A DNA stretch of 64,000 nt, taken from NCBI GenBank assembly GCA_030248215.1, contig JASANG010000424.1, positions 493,917 through 557,916 of the forward strand, written 5' to 3'. Numbering within the stretch: the first letter of the stretch is position 1; each line of letters begins with the position of its first letter. The position numbers were made by a program, and so were the translations under genes. Origin of the DNA: Enoplolaimus lenunculus. Taxonomy: Eukaryota > Nematoda > Enoplea > Enoplida > Thoracostomopsidae. This document shows positions 49,301-59,431 of the stretch, piece after piece. The notes under the pieces are model-generated. The model did not search any database. It was not told where the DNA came from and worked only from the letters and a program-made list of their open reading frames with translations.

Positions 49301-52300
49301 GAAAGTAACTGTAAAAATGAATTTTGATCCAGTTGCGTGCAAGCTTAATTTTGTGTTATTTCGAGCGTTCAAAGACTGTGGTAAGTTGCCGTTCATCACA
49401 CTGTTGTCTCAACTTGCGTTGCAATTAGTTGTAATTTATAGACCATTAGCTGAGGTGTACTATGTATAAGGCTTAGATTTATACGCTAAGGCTTTGATTT
49501 AGACTTTAAAACTTGAGTTTACAATGGTGGCTGCTGGACACTGTGTGAAAAATATTTGAATGCCAGTTTTAAGCGTTAAGCTCTATTCACACGTGCAAGT
49601 TTTTGCTGCGATAACTTGCAGCTGCAAATTGCACGCAGAACTTGCATTTTTGTATCAGCCAATGAGAAAGCGGCTGCAATAAATTCAGAGAACGTGCATG
49701 GTTATTCACAGATGTGAACTAAATTTCTAGCTATGATTTTTAATGAATTATTTGCAGCTGCAATTTTTTCGAGCGGGATTTTGGACAAAACTGGCAAGTG
49801 CAAGTTTACAGCTGCAAGTTTTCACAGCAAAAATTTGCACGTGTGAATAGGGCTTAATGTTTCTAAAAAAACTTGGTCCATATTAATTGAATCGATGTAT
49901 TTCTGGACTTAATTTTTGGCTCCAGCGTTCAAAAATACACTTTGCCTAATAGCAAGAGTATATAATCACAGAGTGTGACAGTTAGAAAAGGTTGCTACCT
50001 GTTGCTATTTGAAGTATCACATGATCTATATATGACAGTACCCGTTCCGCGTTTAGGGAGGGGGTATTACGGCTAGTTTTGCGCACTAAATTTGTAGCAT
50101 AAACATTGCGATATACAGTCTACAACATGGTGCGCGTTCCCTGCTTTATTTCACGTTTAAAATGAACATTTAACTCCCCTCAATTGAAGGGGGTCTGATG
50201 GAAAATGTCCCTCGTGATGCTACCAGAGTAAATGTTGTAGATCGCAAGTGTCGTCCTAATAGTGTATGGTTTGTCGAATTTTTCTGGCAAACTGCTTGCT
50301 AAGTTCAGTACAACTATGCTAAATCCGGAAACGTCACGAGAAGATATAATGCCATGGCTTAAGTTTATCTTTCATAACAGAAACAGGGGATACCTAAGTC
50401 GTCCAAAAACATAACCACTGTACCCCCCTCCTTTTGTAAATGTGCATGACAACAGATTTTCTTCTATTACTTTCGAACTACTGACTCACAAGTTTCCTAG
50501 CTTAGAACACTTTTCACGTTTGACTTGCGTTACTTCAAAGTTTTCCTGCGGGACGGTAATAGAGTAAGCTTTAAGTTTGGCTGGCTTAGGCTTAGATTTA
50601 GATGTAGGTTCATTCTTACGGTTAGGCTTAGGCTCAGGCTTAGGCTTAGGCTTTGGCTTAGGAATACGCTTAAACTACAGCTCCAGCCTTGTTCTATATA
50701 TGGCTCCTCTGAACTCAATTATTGCTAGCTTGTTGCTAAGCGGGTTATTAAACTTCCGATGGTGGTACACACAGTTGAGAAAATGATTTCGCTTCAGAAA
50801 ACTTGCCAAACAACAGGGAAAACGATGGCCGACCGGAACTGAAAGGAATTCAAGAATCGGATGTTACTAAAGCCGTCTTCGCTCAACTTTGCCTTTTGCC
50901 TGGTGAAACACAATTGCGTCAGACGGTTTCGGTTGTGATTGGTGGTCCGTATCCGGTGGAACCATGTTTTGATGAGGCGTTTCATTTTAAAGTAAATCCA
51001 CTGGTAATTTCGTGTATTGTGAAATTAAAAATTGTGATATTTTTAAGGCTTAAACTTCGCTGCGGTTGATTAAAGTTTTTTTGACTGCTAAATTTAGGAA
51101 TGAAAAACAAAACCAGATTTTCGGTATTTGACAAAGATATTTCATTGTATTTTAAATTATTCAAGCGAAAAATTTTCAGTTTACTGTCTATAACCCCTTC
51201 TCACATAGAGTTGACTATGGGCAACTCAGTGCAGTGTATATACGTTACATAATATATATCGCACCGTGTTTAACAATTGCAAAACGTATACATAGTACTA
51301 AATTACTACAAGACGTGAGAGTACCCTCGGTCTCGAGCGTCAAGCTCCTATATAGCTGAGTGGCGATGATTTGTGCACATTCCGGTAGCTATGTAATTTT
51401 TAATGAATAAAGACAGCTTTTTTATAATATTTTATAGGTTCAGGCAAATCAGCTATTAAATACTTTTGTTCGCGTTTCGTTATTTGAACAAGACACTAGT
51501 AAGCATCGGATGTGTTTGGGACATGCATTTTTTGGACTCGCAGTGTTGAACGAGGAAAATGACTACGAACAATACGCGAGTTACGCGTTACAGTTGCTGT
51601 CCACGGTAAAGGATGGGTCAGAGCGAGTCTTAAACGTCGCTAATTGTTTTCAAATTTCAATGTTTTGTTGCAATCGGAACCGGTTCGATAATCGCATATA
51701 TTTATTGCATGAGGTGATACTCAGAGATGGGTGCCTCGGTCTCGGTATTGGCAAGTTTCGGTATTTGGCAGGTCTCGGTCTCAGTCTCGGTTTCGCTTTT
51801 TTGAGTCTCAGTGCTATGGAACCGCGAGACCAGAACTCGTGAGGATTCAGCAAATGTATGACTGTATTGTTCAAATAAGTGATGGCTTGTGGTTGAATTT
51901 TTTGTGCGAAATTACACTGCAAAAAATGGTGAGTCAAATTGTCTCTCTCTCGGAAATAGGCTTTTCCTGACTACGCAAACTGAGTCAAAGTTGACTCAGG
52001 CGGAGTCGAATTTTGACTCAGTTTGTGTAGTGACGAAAAACCTGTTTCGGAGAGTCCGTTTGACTCACCATTTTTTGCAGTGTAGAAAATGTCATAGTTA
52101 CGCAATAATTACGCGGCAGATATTCTGAAAATTTACAAAAAAGCTATGAAAAGCACAAAAACTATAAAAACTGGAGAAATCACTGGCACATGTTACTTCA
52201 AGGACGTATCGTTATTCCGCGATACTGCAATAAAGTAAGCTTACGACTTTAGAATAATTTTTTACTTACGCTTGGGCTTAGGAATATGTTTATACCACCG

Positions 52301-54466
52301 TTACGCCCGCTTCAATTCTTTAAGGTTACGGTTGCGCTATACTTGACGTCCGGCGCCGTCCGTCACCGTGCGTCACCATACGTTATCGTACGTGAGTTAT
52401 TTGTGTACGATACTGCACGGTGATGGACGGCGCCGCACGCCAAAAAACTATAGCGCAACCCAAATAGTTGCCAAGTGACATTACTGTTAAGTTAAAATCG
52501 AATGTTTAAAATGTTACAGCCAAAGACGAAAACAGCAGAAATCAAACTGGGTCTTTGTTATCATCCGAAAACAGAAACGCTTTCAATCGATGTTTCCGAT
52601 GCGAAAGGCAATTACGGTTAGTGAAATCGTACTCAAAACTCGACCAATGTATAGAACAGGGCCGTAACAGTAGTTCAAGCATTTCCTAAGTCTAAGCCTA
52701 AGCGTAACAATGAGCTTATACCTAAGCCTAAGCATAAGCAAAATAATAAACTAAAGCTTAAGTTTACTCTATTGCAGTTCCGCAGAAAAACGTTCCGCCC
52801 ATGATAGCGTATAGTGTATGGGTATATGTCAGTCTAGGTAGGAACCAGGACTTCAGACGCTTTTATTAATAAGCAGTTGAAAAAGCAGGCATACAGTAGT
52901 GGCTCAAGAACTCTCACCTTACGAATTCAAAAACGAATTCTTTACTAGGGCACCACGAAGCCTGTGTCTTCTACTTACTCGTCAATTATATGTCGACTCG
53001 TATGCTTCCATCAAGTATACACAGTAAAATCCAGTGAGTTGATTTTAACTCAGAATGAGTTGAATCACTCAGTCTGAGTTCGGATTATCAGAACTCAGAC
53101 CTTTAAGTTGATCCAATTGATTGTGAGTCCTGAGTTAATTAATCAACTCACCTAGAGTCAACTCAACTCAGATTGAGAATGAACTCAATTTAGAGTGAGT
53201 TAATGTTTACTGATATTAAATCAGAAATAACCAACTCTCAAGCTGAATTGGTTAATCAACTCATTGTAATTTGCAGTGTACATACTGCATTATATTGCAC
53301 GCGCAGGTAATTGACTAGCATGTCTCACATACTTACAGGCATATAAACTAGAGAATTTGAAATTTGTGAAGGTATTTGTTAAATCCTGTCTTAGTATTCT
53401 GATGTTGTACTGACTTTTAAAGGTCGTGTCAATGAATTTGATGGCTACTAAATGTACCTTTTCGTAGCCAAATCCTAACTCCGTCCCGTACTTAAAATCA
53501 AAGCAACAAGCGCTTTCTAAAACCTGGACAATTTTCTGCAGTAAATGCAAGCGCTATTACGTGGATGATCCATTGAAAAGCATATTTTCAGAGTTCAACA
53601 GTACCACGCGGTGTCTATATCAATTGCGTTTATCGGTAATTGTCGGAAATCGCACTGTGAAACGGAAACAAAGCGTAGCGAAACCGGAAATAGCAAGCGG
53701 TATCCGGTTTTCGTACAATGTTCAAATTAGCCAGCGTCATATGGATGCTACTTGTTTACGGTTTACAGTGCTTCAAATCACTCAACCAGCTGTGGTACGT
53801 CAAAAAGGTCAAAGGTCAAATTCATCAACCGGTCAGCATGGCATGGAGAAAAGTGGTGACAATCGATGGAAAGATCAAACACAACTTCGAAAGATCAAAA
53901 GCTACGAAAAGCATTATGAACAGCAACCAATCAAACTGACGGATTTTGACAATCGCCAATCAAGTGATGATTACGGTGATAGTGGAGTATCGGCCGATTT
54001 GGATTCGACCAATCAGCGATCGTCAACTTACGCGACACAGTCAGTCACATCAAATCAAAATAGTGATTTCGAAAGTTTCAACCAATCAGCAAGTAGAATA
54101 TCGCATAATTTGGAAACAAACAATCAGCAATCGCCAAACAACACGACCGAGCCGTGCAATTCAAATCAAAATGATGATTTCAAAATATTCACCCAATCAG
54201 CGACGACAATATCCGGCGATTTAGAATCAACCAGTCAGCGATCGCCAAACTCTTCGATGGCCACAGGACGATGCCGGTCATCACGGGTTAGGGTAATTGG
54301 TCGCGTTGTAATTGGTTCGTGTATGTTTGCTCATGGATCCGGATTAGAGCATTGGAAAGCTATGCTTGCCTCTATGCGTAGAAATGTCGAACGATGGCAT
54401 CCAATAACAACGGCTTCGCATGTGGGCGTCGAGTCTGAAATGGAAGAGCTTTTGGCTGATGAGTGA
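43360..54466 (+). CDS. Synaptotagmin-like protein, complete nine-exon gene
   Basis: Exons 43360-43401, 44188-44288, 45006-45157, 47365-47437, 49223-49380, 50798-50991, 51438-51605, 52520-52616 and 53592-54466. All nine joins match in phase, giving 619 residues. A short lumenal N-terminus precedes one membrane span (PLWLASVVGIAVAAVTITST..FFIICIV) and a Cys/Arg stop (QRTCKR). A linker leads to C2A (about 140-295: KMNFDPVACKLNFVLFRAF, CFDEAFHFK, SLFEQDTSKHRMCLG) and C2B (about 297-619: AEIKLGLCYHPKTETLSIDV, RVRVIGRVVIGS, LEHWKAML..ERWHPI, the WHxL-like end). Most Ca2+-binding Asp positions are missing: C2A loop 3 is E-Q-D and C2B loop 1 has none. A Ca2+-independent membrane-trafficking role is therefore inferred. 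C2B loop 3 holds a 165-residue insertion. The subtype is not assigned. Confidence 0.88.
43759..43936. repeat. Family L element in synaptotagmin intron 1
   Basis: CAGGCCCGGGCCCGTAGCC..GGCTACGCGCCTGATGT lies between two copies of GGCCAAATAAATAT (43745-43758 and 43937-43950). The 14-bp repeat contains any target duplication. The host repeat continues to about 43985 with CCCCTTATTCGGGTCGCTAC. Confidence 0.75.
44331..44491. repeat. MITE family A, short copy
   Basis: Intact ends CACTGCAAAAAATGGTGAG and CACCATTTTTTGCAGTG with TA flanks. The interior is shortened to 161 bp. It starts 43 bp after synaptotagmin exon 2. Confidence 0.85.
44560..44778. repeat. MITE family A, second copy in the same intron
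   Basis: Ends CACTGCAAAAACTGGTGAG and CACCATTTTTTGCAATG. It is 68 bp from the previous copy and more diverged, so the two arrived separately. Confidence 0.85.
45131..45325 (+). repeat. 65-bp tandem triplication across a splice donor
   Basis: Three units start GCGAGTATGAATTTGG at 45131, 45196 and 45261. Each contains TCCGATACAG-GTACTTGAA, the 3' end of synaptotagmin exon 3 plus its donor. A TGA lies just inside the intron in every unit, so only the first donor keeps the frame. Confidence 0.9.
45697..45971. repeat. MITE family B copy
   Basis: Full-length, ends CACTGTAAATACTAATAAG and CTCACTGAAATTTACAGTG, in synaptotagmin intron 3. The open frames at 45412-45699 on both strands just before it have no support. 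Confidence 0.85.
46240..46902. repeat. Family J inverted-repeat element
   Basis: Ends CACACGAAATATATTGTCTTG and the inverse AAGAAAATTTATTTGGTGTG. The interior is a long series of AAGACATTTATGTCTT-like inverted motifs. It is in synaptotagmin intron 3 and related to 39840-40200. Confidence 0.65.
47700..47955. repeat. MITE family B copy
   Basis: CACTGTAAATTCCGATGAG to CACTGAAATTTACAGTG, in synaptotagmin intron 4. A TTTA tract (47277-47330) lies just before exon 4. Confidence 0.85.
48332..48540. repeat. MITE family A copy
   Basis: Ends CACAGCAAAAAATAGTGAG and CAAACCATTTTTTACAGT, in synaptotagmin intron 4. Confidence 0.85.
48690..49125. repeat. Fold-back made of CAATTGCCCAAACGA repeats
   Basis: 48715-48895 is a tandem run of CCAAACGACAATTGC-like 12- to 15-bp units. 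48920-49120 is a looser run of the inverse (GCAATTGTTGCGTTTAGG). The two halves could pair over about 180 bp. It is in synaptotagmin intron 4, ending about 100 bp before exon 5. Confidence 0.75.
49576..49857. repeat. Family H MITE, reversed copy
   Basis: TTAAGCTCTATTCACACGTG at the left and CACGTGTGAATAGGGCTTAA at the right, with the TGAGAAAGCGGCTGCAATAA segment in reverse compared with 34741-35015. Confidence 0.85.
50578..50705. repeat. Family G element, TTAGGC-rich
   Basis: The longest near-regular run: GGCTTAGGCTCAGGCTTAGG around 50625-50660. It ends CTCCAGCCTTGTTCTATATATGG, the family terminus. It lies about 90 bp before synaptotagmin exon 6. Confidence 0.65.
51313..51372 (+). repeat. 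tRNA-like SINE head piece
   Basis: GAGCGTCAAGCTCCTATATAG followed by AGCTGAGTGGCGATG matches 3903-3950. The B box is missing. Confidence 0.45.
51915..52082. repeat. MITE family A, short copy
   Basis: Ends CACTGCAAAAAATGGTGAG and CACCATTTTTTGCAGTG, TA flanks, interior shortened, in synaptotagmin intron 7. A GGTCTCGGTCTCGG-like stretch lies just before it (51725-51830), similar to 27445-27500. Confidence 0.85.
52330..52458. repeat. Short GC-rich palindromic element
   Basis: GGTTGCGCTATA..CGGCGCCGTCCGTCACCGTGC is mirrored by GCACGGTGATGGACGGCGCCG..TATAGCGCAACC. It is about 129 bp long, and far richer in GC than the intron around it. Confidence 0.8.
52645..52815. repeat. Family G copy
   Basis: Starts TGTATAGAACAGGGCCGTAAC, contains CCTAAGCCTAAGC units, and ends near ATAGCGTATAGTGTATGG, in synaptotagmin intron 8. 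Confidence 0.55.
53020..53278. repeat. MITE family B copy
   Basis: CACAGTAAAATCCAGTGAG to CTCATTGTAATTTGCAGTG with TA flanks, ending about 310 bp before the last synaptotagmin exon. Confidence 0.85.
53992..54260 (+). repeat. 111-bp coding tandem repeat in synaptotagmin C2B loop
   Basis: Units start at 53992, 54103 and 54214 and encode 37-residue repeats: ADLDSTNQRSS.., HNLETNNQQSP.., GDLESTSQRSP... Each continues with a SNQN(S/D)DF and an NQSA/TQSA-TIS segment. The third unit is partial. Divergence between units shows the repeat is not recent. Confidence 0.85.
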
Positions 54467-54623
54467 TTAAAATCCTTTTAAAAATATTATTGAAGGCTTT
54501 TTGGATAGTCTTTTTCCACCAAATTATTTACTATTTCATCTGAAATCCAATTTCTTGCTAGTATTCAAACCCCTTTGTGTCTTGGAACGGCTGTGTTTCC
54601 CATGTCCGCAATAGATTTTAGGA

Positions 54624-54670
54624 GCTTGACGCTCGAGCCTGAGGGTCGCTCAAGTGTTGTGGCGAGATTT
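54624..54670 (-). repeat. tRNA-like SINE head piece, reversed
   Basis: The reverse complement reads CTCGAGCGTCAAGCTCCTA, matching 51328-51352. It lies about 160 bp downstream of the synaptotagmin stop. Confidence 0.4.
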
Positions 54671-54861
54671 TGTACTGAGCATACACGTAGTAATTGTTAA
54701 TCCCCACTCATTGTTTATAATAATGTGTACACAGATTGCACCGAGTTGCTCATAGTCTAGGAAAGGAATTAATAAACGAAACATATTGAATAAAATTGTG
54801 CAATATGTTATAAGTTTTGCGGCCTATGTTACTTTAACGGGCGTCCAGGTTTCTGGTGGGT

Positions 54862-55610
54862 CTATAAAAGAGTAAGTTTAGATTCGAGATTACATTTTTT
54901 GCTTAGGCTTAGGCATAGGTTTAGGTTTAGTAACACATTTTTGCAAGGCTTAGGCGTACAAGGAATACGCTTAATTTACTATTACGCCCCTAAAAGTAAC
55001 ATTGGCCAGTTTTGCAATAAACAAATAGATACATGCAATAAAGACCAATATATCAACATAACTGTAAATAAATATCGCTTCATAAGCTTTTGGCGAGAAT
55101 GAATGGTAAAAGGCATTTCAACGGCGCAGACTATAACCTGCTGCATTCTTGAGCACAAAAATGATTTTTTTCGCTAAATGCAATGGCTACAAATGTATGA
55201 AGGTTATATCCACCAGAAATAAAATCCTTAGGTGCACTGCAAATTCCAGTGAATTGATTGTAATTTAGAGTGAGTTGAATCACTGAGCAGAAATCTGAAT
55301 TGAGTACCTAAACTCATGATGAGTTAATCAACTCACAAGAAATTAAATCAGCTCAGAGTGAGTTAATGTTTTTACTGTTAGAAACAACGAGATATGACTA
55401 ATTTGTTTTCTGGTTTGAGTAAATCAACTCATTAGAAATTCCACAGTGTGCCCTATGGGATGCATATAATTGGCTAATGTAAAGAACAGGGGCGGAACAG
55501 TACTATATGCATATTCCTGAGCCTAAACCTGAGCCTAAGTCCAAGCGTAAGCGTTAAGAATGAGCATATTCCTAAGCCAAAGCATAAGCCAGGCAAAAAA
55601 TTTGTCATAT
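54862..55610. repeat. Two family G pieces flanking a MITE B copy
   Basis: 54862-54990 and 55488-55610 both carry CTTAGGCTTAGG or CCTAAACCTGAGCC runs, in opposite orientations. MITE B (55235-55448, ends CACTGCAAATTCCAGTGAA and AAATTCCACAGTG) lies between them. Confidence 0.6.
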
Positions 55611-55613
55611 ATA

Positions 55614-55655
55614 TATTATATATATTATATATATATTATATATATATTATATATA
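55614..55655. repeat. AT-only microsatellite
   Basis: TATATATTATATATATTA-type units, 42 bp. Confidence 0.9.
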
Positions 55656-56061
55656 TGTCTTCTAATATCCCCCATTCCCTGGTTTGGCTTTCAAACGTGA
55701 AATGCGAGCGATTTCGAGTGAAATACTGCGTAGAAAAAATATAAAATATATGCAATTTTTGTTAAAATATTGCAACTTATCTATTATGTGTAGGTATAAA
55801 TGATAAGTTCATGAAAAACTATATTATCGATATCGGTTTGTTAATATGTTTGTAAACGCAAGAAAAATATATCGCATCTTTCATCACGTATAGAAACTGC
55901 ACGTCACTGCCTTGCACTTGCACACAAACGCCTCTGTGGTGTTTGAGTCTTACGAGGTCAAGAATTGACGATTAAAAAGGTGAAAAACGCATATTTTAAA
56001 TTTTAAATTTTTCCTTTTTACGATTAAAATGAAATTGTGAGGAAAAAATTTTGTCTTCTTT

Positions 56062-57311
56062 CACTGTAAATTCTAATGAGTTGATTAATCAATTTACAGA
56101 GAGAATTATTGTTAATATTTTTGGCTATTTCTGAGTTAATAAGAGTAGATATTAACTCACACTGAGTCGATTTAATTCCGGCTGAGTTGACAAATTTACT
56201 CGTGATGAGTTAAATCAGTTCAGATTTCTGAGTTCTGAAAGCTCACACGTTACCATACGTGCACTCGGCACATCCATCGTCCCCCTATACTGTTTTAAAA
56301 AGGCTAACTATACTGTTATTGCGTAACTGTGTGCGGAAATTTTATCTCTAAATAAAAAATGTCCACATACAGTTTATTCCATTGACGGACATTTTGAATA
56401 CTGTTTGTGCATCATATATGTTAATATTAAATATAGAGTTGCGTGAATTGACGGACTTTGTCGTTACAACCTAAAAGGTGTCGCCAGAAAGCGCTAAATA
56501 AGATAATTAATTTAATGCCGAATTTAATTGCTTTTTGCATGTTCGCCAAAATTTCCTGCCAAAATTTGAATTTTTCCGCCAAAATTTGAATTTTTCGCCA
56601 AAATGTGAATTTCCTGCCAAAATTGAATTTTCCAAACAAAATTTGAATTTTCCGCCAAAATTTGAATTTGCCGCCAAAAATTGAATTTTCCCGCCAAAAT
56701 TTGAATTTTCCCCCAAAATTTGAATTGGCCGCCAAAATTTGCATTTCCAGCCAAAACTTGAGTTTTCCCGCCTACATTTTAATTTGCCGCCAAAATTTGA
56801 ATTTTCCGGCCAAAAATTTGAATTTACTACCAAAAATTGATTTTTCCCGCCAAAATTTAAATTTTCCAGGCAAAATTTGAATTTGCCCCTAAAATTTGAA
56901 CTTTCCGCCCAAATTCAAATTTGCCGCCAAAATTTGAATTTCCTAAGTTTTGAATTTTCCCGCCAAAATTTGAATTTTCCCGCTAAGGTGTCCCTAATGT
57001 CTATCATATAAAAATATTGTCCACTACAATGTTCTTCAAACATTTCAATGTCCTAGACACTGTCACTGCAAAAAAGTCTTGTCCGTATAGAGTTTCCGTG
57101 AAACTCTGCGATGTCCGCGAATGGCGGTGATACTATTGGAAAATGAATGTTTTCGATAAAACATAAGCCGGACAAGCTATTAAATTTCTTTTGGGACGGG
57201 GCATTTAGTGTGCCGAGTGCACGTATGGTAACGTGTGAGTGACTTTACTCATGCGTCAGAGTTGATTCAACTTGTTCTAAGTTAAAATCAACTCACTGAA
57301 ATTTTACAGTG
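56062..57311. repeat. MITE family B copy split by family C
   Basis: CACTGTAAATTCTAATGAG starts at 56062. The element breaks at 56241 after TCTGAGTTCTGAAAG and resumes at 57240 to end CACTGAAATTTTACAGTG. The uninterrupted order is seen at 47700-47955. Confidence 0.85.
56242..57239. mobile_element. Family C non-autonomous transposon with internal minisatellite
   Basis: Terminal inverted repeat of about 31 bp starting CTCACACGTTACCATACGTG. The interior begins with a second inverted block (TTTTATCTCTAAATAAAAAATGTCC) and then has about 25 tandem AAATTTGAATTTTCCCGCC-like 18- to 19-bp units (56555-56985). The frames through the repeat (NSNFGGKFKFW-type peptides) are byproducts. No transposase. The second copy is 60359-61383 in reverse. 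Confidence 0.8.
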
Positions 57312-57556
57312 CTCACTTTTTTGTTATACAAACAATTTTAAGTGTACTAGATTAAATAACGTTTCTAGCTAACATTTTTTCATTTATTTCAAAACAGGCA
57401 CTGTACTGATCTGAATAACGGGAGGGCCGTAATAAGAATCCCGGGTCTCCGTATTTTCGGTCTGAATCAATAACAGTCTATTTTCCAGAATAGAGTCTGT
57501 ATATAGATAGAGTCCAAATTACTTATTGGTCCATAAACGTCAATTACCTTAATTTA

Positions 57557-57558
<2 letters not shown>

Positions 57559-57647
<89 letters not shown>
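57559..57647. repeat. (AT)n dinucleotide repeat, about 44 units
   Basis: Uninterrupted AT run of almost 90 bp, the longest pure microsatellite in the window. Confidence 0.98.
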
Positions 57648-57650
<3 letters not shown>

Positions 57651-58189
57651 GAAATGCTCTTGGAATAGACGAGTTTCAGATGAACAAACTGGTAACAAGA
57701 CGTGTCGAATATACAAACAAAGTATCGACTTTAAACACAGTCAGTGTCGAAATTAAAAAATAACCACATATATACAATTAACATACGCAGTACTTAAAAG
57801 TATTGACAATAGATGAACTTATATCTGCTTAAACACTATACAAGTTACATAAATGTTGAAATGTACTCATAAAGCAAGCAGGCTTCGTCTGTTAGAGAGT
57901 AACAACACAAAGAAAAAGTAAACAATCTTCAATCTTCAGAATTTGTCACTTACAAGTATAGAAGCAAATTTGTATATCGATATATAAATCTTCTTCAACT
58001 TGATGGAAACATATAACACAAAAAATGTATTTACATCGCATACTGCACATAACAGACATACCAATATGCTTACAGTTATTACCCTGAAACTATGCTCGTC
58101 ACAACTTTGGGTGTATATTCTATACCCGAATTTCGACTAAAACCCGTCGCGTTCTGCTTTCCATCTAATTGGCTACAAAATTTGGCGTT
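57648..58189. other. No feature seen
   Basis: AT-rich sequence downstream of the possible minus-strand gene end at 58190. TTTATT (AATAAA on the minus strand) is not seen close enough to call a poly(A) site. Confidence 0.35.
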
Positions 58190-58622
58190 TTACACTGATT
58201 CTGTCTTAACTAACTTTGACCAAACCTGAAACAAATGTACGAAAAAAATGTCGAAAATACGCACTAGCTACGTAAAATCTTTAATACAAGTTCCATTGGT
58301 TCCGGGTACGGAAGAATTTTTGTCGAAGGTTTCGGAAATTTCGGTAGGGAAATTTGGCATATTTTTGCAAAATTTTTCTGTTTGCTGCCATTCGTTTTAA
58401 TTTTTGGCACAATTTTGAGGAAAACAGTAACGAGATTTTGTAAAAAAATATGCGAAAAGTCGAACGATTTCAGACAACACATTGCAGATATTTGCTAAAA
58501 CTATTAACAAATTAAAACAATATTTTCGCTACCTTTCGTCTCACCTGAGTCTGCCTATAAAGATCCTGCATCAGCTTTTGAATTTGTTCATTTTGAAGCC
58601 TGCTTTCAGACCCAATTTTGTT
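58190..58622 (-). CDS. Possible 3' end of an unknown minus-strand gene (two exons)
   Basis: Exon 58545-58622 follows TTTATGTCAG and ends at a GTGAGA donor. Exon 58190-58225 follows TTTGTTTCAG and ends in a stop. Both joins are phase 0, and the product would end NKIGSESRLQNEQIQKLMQD..LYRQTQVWSKLVKTESV, a likely coiled coil. Short exons with matching phase can arise by chance and no upstream exon was found. The family is unknown; it could belong to the gene that carries the scramblase exon at 61837 only if that gene has an unusual tail. Confidence 0.25.
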
Positions 58623-58959
58623 CTGACATAAATTTTGGCTCCAATATAGTGTGTGGTTTGAGATCTTTTTGGTATTTATATTGTAAACATTTTTCTTAAA
58701 ATCCCAGCCGTACATAAAAAGCCACCAAACTATAATTTGATGTAGGAATCTAAAACATTCATTGAAAATAAATTCGCTCTCGCGCAGTTTTTATACAAAA
58801 ATCAGCTGTTGTTTGTAGTCTTGGATTCTTACAAAGGATTGTGTTGATATAATGTAACTTACACGTTATAATGCGTAAACTTCGCACATGCAACGATGCT
58901 ATTTTTTGAAAAACAGTATAAATGTCCATACTGTTTAATACAAAAAGCAATTTTCATCG

Positions 58960-59255
58960 CATCACTTGCGACACAAATTGATGGACATTTGGTCGTTTTC
59001 GGCAACGGTGTAGCGGACAAGTTAAACATCCACAAATAGTGTGTGGACTTCTAAAGTTTTCCAGGAAATTCAAACTGTGTGGGTGAATTTATAAAACTGC
59101 AGGAAATAACACTTTTGGCGCGAAAATTCAATTTTAGCCGGGAAATTCAAATTATGACAACAAAATCAAATTTTGGCGGGAAAATTCAAATTTTGGAGGG
59201 AAATTTGAATTTTGGCCGGAAAATTCAAATTTTGGTGGGAAAATTCAAATTCTCG
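58960..59255. repeat. Diverged piece of family C
   Basis: AATTGATGGACATTTGG, GGTGTAGCGGACAAG and then nine or so AAAATTCAAATTTTGGCGGG-like units match one half of 60359-61383. The terminal inverted repeats are missing. Confidence 0.6.
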
Positions 59256-59431
59256 AGCAGGCTAGTAGCCAGCTCACCTTGCTAGGGGTGTGAAAATGTT
59301 TCAGGAGGGTGTTCAAGGCTTTTCAATGAGTTACATGCAAGGTTGAAAACTTTAGGAGGCCCAAGAGCTAAGACTTCTGGGTGGAGCAATTCATTCTGAG
59401 TTAAAATCAATTAACTAAAATTACAGTGCAC
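59256..59431. repeat. Reversed family L piece joined to a MITE B end
   Basis: AGGCTAGTAGCCAGCTCACC..GGTTGAAAACTTTAGGAGGCCC is family L reversed. It is followed at about 59388 by TTCATTCTGAGTTAAAATC..ATTACAGTGC, a MITE B terminus. Confidence 0.6.

Noticed and set aside
50578-50705. True telomere or chromosome end
   Set aside because: The TTAGGC run is short, degenerate and flanked on both sides by genic sequence.
53536-53591. Longer form of the last synaptotagmin exon starting after TTTTCTGCAG at 53541
   Set aside because: That acceptor gives the wrong phase after exon 8. The acceptor CATATTTTCAG (53591) gives the right phase and joins the C2B strands directly.
56427-56880. Open frames with FGGKFKFW / NSNFGGKIQILA peptides (also 60555-61122 and 59079-59285)
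   Set aside because: They come from the AAATTTGAATTTTCCCGCC array of family C and appear in several frames and in both orientations.
58264-58482. LYR-motif mitochondrial protein, suggested by LYRQTQ in the 58545 exon and a KFPYRNFRNLR-like frame nearby
   Set aside because: The frames do not join by phase, and the spacing is wrong for the family.
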